From: Aestuariivirga sp.
GTDB lineage: Bacteria > Pseudomonadota > Alphaproteobacteria > Rhizobiales > Aestuariivirgaceae
Assembly (NCBI RefSeq): GCF_020252395.1
Contig: NZ_JADCDB010000008.1
Location: forward strand, 17,182 to 81,181
Direction: 5' to 3'
DNA: 64,000 bases
Positions within the stretch are counted from its first letter, which is position 1. The number at the start of each line of letters is the position of its first letter. The position numbers were made by a program, and so were the translations under genes. A model generated the notes under the pieces. That model was not told where the DNA came from. It made no database searches and saw only the letters and a list, made by a program, of their open reading frames with translations. Below are positions 57,868 to 64,000 of this stretch, piece by piece.

Positions 57868-57871
57868 CTAA
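57783..57871 (+). pseudogene. remnant of a DUF2934-like gene
   Basis: The last 29 codons read RALAHWVRAKKEIEADVARE followed by QAEGTPANA, which resembles the end of small DUF2934 proteins (a Trp, then Ala-Lys/Glu-rich helix). The expected N-terminal part is not in frame upstream; a degenerate stretch (HHPEDHPHAA) may be its remains. Confidence 0.35.
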
Positions 57872-58445
57872 AGATTCGCCGGGGCGAAGCGCGTGGCTGA
57901 GGCCAGCGCCCAGGGTTCCGCTAAGACCGTTCCGGCAGCACCTGCCAGCAACTCGCCCGGTTTCAGCGCCGGGTAGCGGTCGTTGAAGCTGTGGACGCGG
58001 CCATCTGCCTCGCGCCACATGATGTGCTGAGGCCTCAGCTGCTTCGGCTCGTCCAAGCCGGCAGCCGCCAGGATCTCGGCCAGCGAGTGCACGGTTTCTT
58101 GGTGGAAGCGCGCCACGCGCTCCGCCTTATCCGGCACGTCGAGCGCGCGCTGGCGCATCGGGTCCTGGGTGGCGACACCCGTCGGGCAGGCGCCGGTGTG
58201 GCAGTGCTGCGCCTGAATGCAGCCGACGGCGAACATGAAGCCACGCGCCGCGTTGCATCAGTCCGCCCCCAGCGCCATCACGCGGGCCATGTCGAAGCCG
58301 GAAATGATCTTGCCTGCACAGCCGAGCCTGATCCGGTCACGCTAATGGGCCCCCACCAATGCGGCATGGACGAAGGACAGCACGCCGCGGATGGCCGCCA
58401 TTTCAGGCGCGGTATTCGCCTTTGGCAGCACCCCGCCATGGCCTC
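57868..58445 (-). pseudogene. remnant of an FMN-binding glutamate synthase-like gene
   Basis: On the minus strand the frame reads GGVLPKANTAPEMAAIRGVL, then IRLGCAGKIISGFDMARVMA, then ARGFMFAVGCIQAQHCHTGA, which is the C-terminal part of an FMN-binding glutamate synthase-like protein with its Cys cluster. Two in-frame stops interrupt it: TAG (58344-58342) and TGA (58260-58258, where Trp is expected). The N-terminal majority of the gene is missing. The 3' end is intact to the TAA at 57868. It is a clear pseudogene. Confidence 0.75.
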
Positions 58446-58690
58446 CGTCACACGCGGTTCCAACCCGTTCTTTCCATCCATGCTCCACCTCCGTCTATGC
58501 GGCCGGTAGCGCGGCAGACTGTCTCAGGAAACCGTCCCCCGGCTCAGCTTCATCGTCATTCTCATGCGAGGCGCGCAAGCTTGGCCGCGCGATTCACTAC
58601 GTCAACCGGAAAATCGCTTGCATGACGAGCTTGTTGCATGCCAGCAGCAGATGCGGTGTCATTGCCCATCACATATGAAGGAGCAACGGC

Positions 58691-59467
58691 ATGAGTGGTG
58701 TGAAGGGACGGTCGGCCATCGTGACGGGGGCCGGCAGTGCTGACGGCATCGGGTTCGCCACCGCGCGGCTGCTGCTCGAAGCGGGAGCGCGGGTGGCCAT
58801 CACCTCTACCACCAAGCGCATCCATGACCGGCTGGCCGAGCTCGGCGCTTTGCCGGATCAGGCCTTCGCGATGGTTGCGGACCTCACTGTACCGGAACAG
58901 GTCAAGGGCTTCGTCACCGCCGCGGAGAAAACGCTCGGCCCTGCCGATATACTTGTCAACAATGCCGGCATGACGCAGGTGGGGGGCGACGTTCCCGGCG
59001 GACGGCTGAGCCAGATGACCGAGGCCGGCTGGGACTATGGCATCGCCATCAACCTCAAGACCTGCTTCCTGATGACCCGCGCCGTGCTGCCCGGCATGAT
59101 CGAGCGGGGCTATGGCCGGATCGTGCAGATGTCCTCCGTCACCGGGTCTCTGGTGGGAATTGCCGGAAGCTCCGTCTATGCCGCCGCCAAGGCCGGCATG
59201 CTGGGCATGACGCGGGCGCTGGCGATCGAGGCCGGCGGCCACGGCATTACCGTCAATTGCATCGGCCCCGGCTGGATCCAGACCGGCTCGAGCTCGGAAG
59301 CGGAACTCATCGCCGGCCGCCACACGCCGGTGGGCCGCCCCGGAACGGCTGCGGAAGTGGGCCATGCGGCGCTGTTCCTGGCCAGCGAGGAAGCGAGCTA
59401 CATCACCGGCCAGATGCTGGTGGTGGACGGCGGCAACATCATCCAGGAATACAAAAGCGGCGCGTGA
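58691..59467 (+). CDS. SDR-family oxidoreductase
   Basis: A 258-residue short-chain dehydrogenase. The NAD(P)-binding motif is TGAGSADGIGFATA (an enlarged TGxxxGxG), NNAG follows in the middle, and the catalytic Tyr-Lys is in SVYAAAKAGMLGM. The overall pattern is FabG-like, but the substrate is unknown. AAGGAG lies eight bases before ATG 58691. It is convergent with the TauE/SafE gene. Confidence 0.9.
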   Translation: MSGVKGRSAIVTGAGSADGIGFATARLLLEAGARVAITSTTKRIHDRLAELGALPDQAFAMVADLTVPEQVKGFVTAAEKTLGPADILVNNAGMTQVGGDVPGGRLSQMTEAGWDYGIAINLKTCFLMTRAVLPGMIERGYGRIVQMSSVTGSLVGIAGSSVYAAAKAGMLGMTRALAIEAGGHGITVNCIGPGWIQTGSSSEAELIAGRHTPVGRPGTAAEVGHAALFLASEEASYITGQMLVVDGGNIIQEYKSGA

Positions 59468-59497
59468 AGTCCGGCGCAGTTACCGTCTCCACGCGGG

Positions 59498-60241
59498 TCA
59501 TTTGAACAGCGCATCGTAGATGAGCTTGAGCGAGATCAGGAACAGCGCCACCTCGACGAGGCGGTAGAACAGCTTGTCGGGCAGTTTCTTCGTGCCCTTG
59601 TAGCCCGCCACCGCGCCGATCACCGCGACGGGGGAGAGCATGGCCGCCACCTCGAGGTTGCCGGGGTTGAACTGGCCCAGCGCCCAATAGGGCAGAAGCT
59701 TCACCACATTGATAATGGCGAAAGCGATGGTGCTCGTGCCCGCGAACACCATCTTCGGCAGCTTCTGCGGCAGCATGTAGGTCTGGAACGGCGGGCCGCC
59801 GGTGTGGCTCACAAAGCTGGTGAAGCCGGTGAGCGTGCCCCAGAAGGCCCCGCGCGCAATATCCGCCGGCCGCGGCGGCGCATCGGCCTTCCGGAACACC
59901 ACCGTGGCGCAATAGTAAAGACCGACCACGCCGACCAGCAGCGTCACCATCCACTCCGGCGTGATCTTCGCCGTGGCCCAGCCCACGCCGACGCCGAAGA
60001 TCATGGCGGGCACCAGGATCGCCAGATTGCGGCCGCTGTATTCGCGGCGATAGGCCCAGAGCCCCACCACGTCGCTGACGATATAGACCGGCAGCAGCAG
60101 GGCGGCCGCCGCGACGGGCGGCATGACGAGGGCCAGCAGCGGCACACCCAGCGCTCCCACCATGGGCAGCCCCCCTTTCGACGCGCCGACCAGAAAGGCG
60201 GCCGCGCCGGCCACAACGAAAAAGAGCGGGCTGTTGTCCAT
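59498..60241 (-). CDS. TauE/SafE-family membrane transporter
   Basis: A 247-residue membrane protein with about eight helices, of the TSUP (TauE/SafE) family of anion, often sulfite or sulfoacetate, exporters. The first half has GASKGGLPMVGALGVPLLAL and the second half the related TGFTSFVSHTGGPPFQTYML, the family's internal repeat. ATG 60241 overlaps the stop of the HbpS-like gene by four bases. The substrate is unknown. Confidence 0.88.
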   Translation of the reverse strand: MDNSPLFFVVAGAAAFLVGASKGGLPMVGALGVPLLALVMPPVAAAALLLPVYIVSDVVGLWAYRREYSGRNLAILVPAMIFGVGVGWATAKITPEWMVTLLVGVVGLYYCATVVFRKADAPPRPADIARGAFWGTLTGFTSFVSHTGGPPFQTYMLPQKLPKMVFAGTSTIAFAIINVVKLLPYWALGQFNPGNLEVAAMLSPVAVIGAVAGYKGTKKLPDKLFYRLVEVALFLISLKLIYDALFK

Positions 60242-60744
60242 CAGGGCGTTTCGGGACCCAGTTCCAGCATGGCATGTTCGACGCCGAGGAAGCGGCACAG
60301 CATCTCCACCACGAAGCCATGGTCCTCGCGCTGCGGCACGCCGGAGACGGTGACCGCGCCGGCGACGCCCGTGCCTTTGAGATGGATCGGAAAGCCGCCC
60401 CCGGCATTGGCATAGTCCATCGGGTCCAGCCCGCGCGAGGCATCGAAGGCCTTGCCGGAGAGCTGGTACTCGCGGCCCACGCGATAGGAGGATTTGTGGA
60501 AACGATAGACGGTGTTCACCTTGCGCCGCACCCAGTCCGGATTCTCCGGCGTCGAGCCGGCGAGCGCCATATAGAACAGCGGCCGGTCGCCGATGCGGAT
60601 GTCGATGACGAAGGGCAGCTTGCGCTCCTCCGCATGCTGGCGCATGAGCGAGCCCAGCGCCCAGGCATCCGCCTCGCTGAAATGCCCGAAGCGGAGTTCC
60701 TCCTCCTGCCGTGTGATGATGGCGATGTCCTGCTCGAGGCTCAT
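60241..60744 (-). CDS. heme-degrading/HbpS-like (UPF0303) protein
   Basis: A 167-residue protein of the GlcG/HbpS-like family (UPF0303 branch). Conserved parts are HAEERKLPFVIDIRIGDR and YANAGGGFPIHLKGTGVAGA, the latter typical of the family. Members bind heme or corrinoids in some cases; here the ligand is unknown. It starts just downstream of the ilvC terminator and is translationally coupled to the TauE/SafE gene. Confidence 0.85.
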   Translation of the reverse strand: MSLEQDIAIITRQEEELRFGHFSEADAWALGSLMRQHAEERKLPFVIDIRIGDRPLFYMALAGSTPENPDWVRRKVNTVYRFHKSSYRVGREYQLSGKAFDASRGLDPMDYANAGGGFPIHLKGTGVAGAVTVSGVPQREDHGFVVEMLCRFLGVEHAMLELGPETP

Positions 60745-60774
60745 GTGGCTCCCTCCCCCGTTTCTGGCCGATGT

Positions 60775-60811
60775 ATAAAACAGAAGGGCGGCTTCGAGGA
60801 AACCGCCCTTC
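60775..60811 (-). terminator. ilvC terminator
   Basis: On the minus strand GAAGGGCGG (60811-60803) pairs with CCGCCCTTC (60791-60783), followed by TGTTTTAT. It lies 27 bases past the ilvC stop. Confidence 0.7.
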
Positions 60812-60837
60812 ACGTCATCTGTGCTCTGCGGAAAACG

Positions 60838-61995
<1,158 letters not shown>

Positions 61996-62016
<21 letters not shown>

Positions 62017-62991
62017 CTGGCCCCTGGTTTTCCACAAGCTGTAGAGCACGCCAGCCGCCAGAATGCCGAAGGTGACCGAGAGCGACACCGCCGGGGGGAT
62101 CTTGTCCAGCCCCAGCAGAGGGGCGGCAAAGATCTTGGAGCCGATGAAGATCAGAACGACGGCGAGCGCCAGTTTCAGGTAGTTGAACCGCTTCACCATG
62201 GCGGCGAGCGCGAAGTAGAGCGCGCGAAGGCCCAGGATGGCGAAGATGTTCGAGGTATAGACGATGAAGGGGTCGGTGGTGATGGCGAAGATCGCCGGGA
62301 CGGAGTCGACAGCGAAAATCACGTCCGCCACCTCGATGAGGATAAGCGCCAGGAACAGGGGCGTCATGAACCACGCGAGCTTGCCGGTCTTTGGGTCCTC
62401 TTTCTTCACGAAGAACTTCTCGCCATGGTGCTCGTCCGTCACGTTGAAGCGGCGGCGCATGAAGGCGAGGAGCGGGTTCTTGGAGACGTCATATTCCTTG
62501 CCGGCGAAGACGATCATCTTGATGCCGGTGCCGATGAGAAACACCGCGAAGACGTAAAGCACCCAGGAGAACTCGGAAACGATGGCCGCGCCGAAGCCGA
62601 TCATAATGGCCCTGAGCACGAGAACGCCGAGAATGCCCCAGAACAGCACCCGGTGCTGGTACTTCAGCGGCACCGCGAAGAACGAGAAGATCATGGCGAT
62701 GACGAAGACATTGTCCATCGCCAGCGCCTTCTCGACGGCAAAGCCCGTCAGATATTCCATGCCGGAATTGGCGCCCAGAGACCACCACACCCAGCCGCCG
62801 AAAGCGAGGCCGAGGCCGATGTAGCCGGCTGAAAGAAAGAGGCTCTCGCGCGCCGATATCTCCCGGTGCTCCGTGTGCAGCACGCCGAGGTCCAGCACCA
62901 GCAGCACCGCCACGATGGCGATGAACATGAGCCACATCCAGACCGGCTTGCTGAGCCAGCCGGCGAACAGGAACGCCGTGAGAATATCCAT
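61996..62991 (-). CDS. TerC-family integral membrane protein
   Basis: A 331-residue membrane protein of the TerC/Alx family with eight or nine helices. Acidic residues within membrane segments are typical: FAVEKALAMDNVFVIAMIF and LILIEVADVIFAVDSVPA. Family members affect tellurite resistance or manganese export; the role here is not certain. AGGGGAG lies before ATG 62991. No other ter genes are near. Confidence 0.9.
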
Positions 62992-63194
62992 GAACTCCCC
63001 TCCCTTCAGCGCCGTTGACGTCCGACATCGCACCGCATAACGGCGCCAGAGGGGCCCGGACACTTTTGAGATGGTGCAGCGCACCCGAATTATCAACCGG
63101 CGGAAGGATTACAGTTTGGAAAGCCTGGCGTTAGCACTACAGTTGCGTCTGTGGACATTTTGTGATTCCTGTTACGTGGAGCGGGAGGACGAGG

Positions 63195-63540
63195 ATGGTC
63201 GCGGATTGTTCTGGCGCGCTTTTGGAGTGGCAAGCCGAGCTTGCGGCGCTGAAGGTGAAAATTGGCGAGGTTTTCCAGCGCTCGGAAGGCCGGGAGATCG
63301 CGGGCGCGTTTCTCGATGGGCTGCTTTCGGGAGCGGAGCGCAAGACGGGCTGGCTTATGGCGTAACAGGCCGGCCTTGAACGCCCCCTGTCGGATGCAGT
63401 CGTTGCTGGATCACGGCCTTTGGTCGGCCGATGCGTTTCGCGACATTGTGCGCGATTACGTTTTCGGGGCGCTGGGCGACGCCGATGGCGTGCTGGTCGC
63501 CGGCGAGACGGGTTCGTGAAGAAGGGCTGGCACTCTGCGG
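63195..63540 (+). pseudogene. IS701-type transposase remnant, N-terminal part
   Basis: The frame starts at ATG 63195 behind GGAGGACGAGG with LEWQAELAALKVKIGEVFQR and FLDGLLSGAERKTGW, as in the N-terminus of IS701-family transposases. It stops after WLMA at 63363-63365, where AEQAG is expected. The homology continues in another frame (MQSLLDHGLWSADAFRDIVR, then ALGDADGVLVAGETG), with one more shift before FVKKGWHSAG. The rest of the transposase is absent. Confidence 0.7.
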
Positions 63541-64000
63541 GTGCGGCTTGGGCATGTTGCGGTTGATGGCGCCATGCTGAAGGCGAACGCCAGCCGGCAT
63601 AAGGCGATGAGCTATGGCCGGATGAAGACGGCGGAGCCGAAGCTTGCGGCGGAGGTTGCGGCGTGGCTGTCGGCGGCGGAGACAGCGGATGCGGCGGAGG
63701 ATGCGGAACATGGCGCAGAGCAGCGCGGTGACGAGACGCCGACCTGGATGGCTGACAAGCAGCACCGGCTGGAGCGCATCCGCGCTGCCAAGGTTGAGCT
63801 TGAAGCAGAAGCACTCCAAGATCCCAGCGATCTCGACCCTGATGGACCTGGGCCTTCCTCCGGGATGGAGGAGCGCGGGCAGCGTAAACACGTCAGGCCT
63901 GAGGGTCCGCCTGACAAGGCACAGCGCAACTTCACCGATCCCGACAGCCGCATCCAGCCCACGCGGGACGGTTTCATCGCGGGTTACAATGCGCAGATCG
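63541..64000 (+). pseudogene. IS1182-type transposase fragment (runs off window)
   Basis: An open frame from 63541 to the window edge reads LGHVAVDGAMLKANASRHKA, then MSYGRMKTAEPKLAAEVAAW, and near the edge NFTDPDSRIQPTRDGFIAGY. This matches the central part of IS1182-family DDE transposases (VALDGTKLKANAS, DPDSRI). The N-terminal DUF772 part is missing: the IS701-type remnant ends directly before it. No stop is seen before the edge, so the 3' part may be intact outside the window. Confidence 0.7.

Overview
The window is high-GC bacterial DNA that most resembles an alphaproteobacterium of the Hyphomicrobiales (Rhizobiales) type. The evidence is an AapJQMP general amino acid importer, DUF2336, DUF992 and DUF465 (YdcH) proteins, ExoD, a trxB-LysR pair, a perfect CtrA-type box (TTAA-N7-TTAAC), and densely packed genes with ATGA or TGATG overlaps. 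No rRNA or tRNA genes, CRISPR array, complete prophage or intact insertion sequence were seen. I cannot name the species.

Layout. 1-4000: end of a HAD hydrolase, a flavin reductase-like protein, a degenerate receiver behind a cell-cycle-type control region, an MFS transporter and a DUF2336 protein. 4000-12150: nadK, then a cobalamin block (DUF1636, cobU, and cbiB-cobQ-cobB-cobA diverging from cbiD-cobK). 12250-17450: an aap-type amino acid ABC operon with a substrate-binding gene at each end. 17450-21930: an accessory zone with a frameshifted VOC gene, a toxin-antitoxin pair, duplicated intergenic repeats and an AT-rich three-gene cassette of unknown function. 21930-30030: uvrB, rlmJ, a TPR protein, a flavin monooxygenase, an aminotransferase, DUF1993 and two DUF992 paralogues. 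30160-32990: an EF-G-like GTPase gene broken by a one-base frameshift and by a 774-bp phage-like insertion. 33100-36210: msrP, a LysR regulator and trxB. 36440-41320: an apparent six-gene operon with a polyamine-type importer lacking its ATPase, a GT1-type glycosyltransferase with a histone-H1-like tail, and two cupins. 41450-46000: an Lrp regulator, BenE transporter, glutathione peroxidase, and a MarR regulator whose likely operator recurs in the promoter of an MFS-GNAT pair. 46000-57600: greA with a leader attenuator, DUF1499, carB, two small exported paralogues, rpsU, purEK, two YdcH proteins, an amidase, an inositol monophosphatase-like protein, exoD and a copZ-like gene. 57600-58690: decayed gene remnants. 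58690-63000: SDR, TauE/SafE, HbpS-like, ilvC and TerC. 63190-64000: two transposase remnants joined end to end.

The core genes are ordinary metabolism: B12, amino acid uptake, purines, branched-chain amino acids, pyrimidine/arginine precursor and redox repair. The best candidates for something new are the three-gene cassette (19940-21918), the transporter-glycosyltransferase-cupin operon, the phage-like piece inside the EF-G-like gene, the paired ATGCAT operators, the greA attenuator, and the family of tiny exported C-x4-C proteins. All calls come from reading the sequence; no database search, alignment or GC calculation was run.
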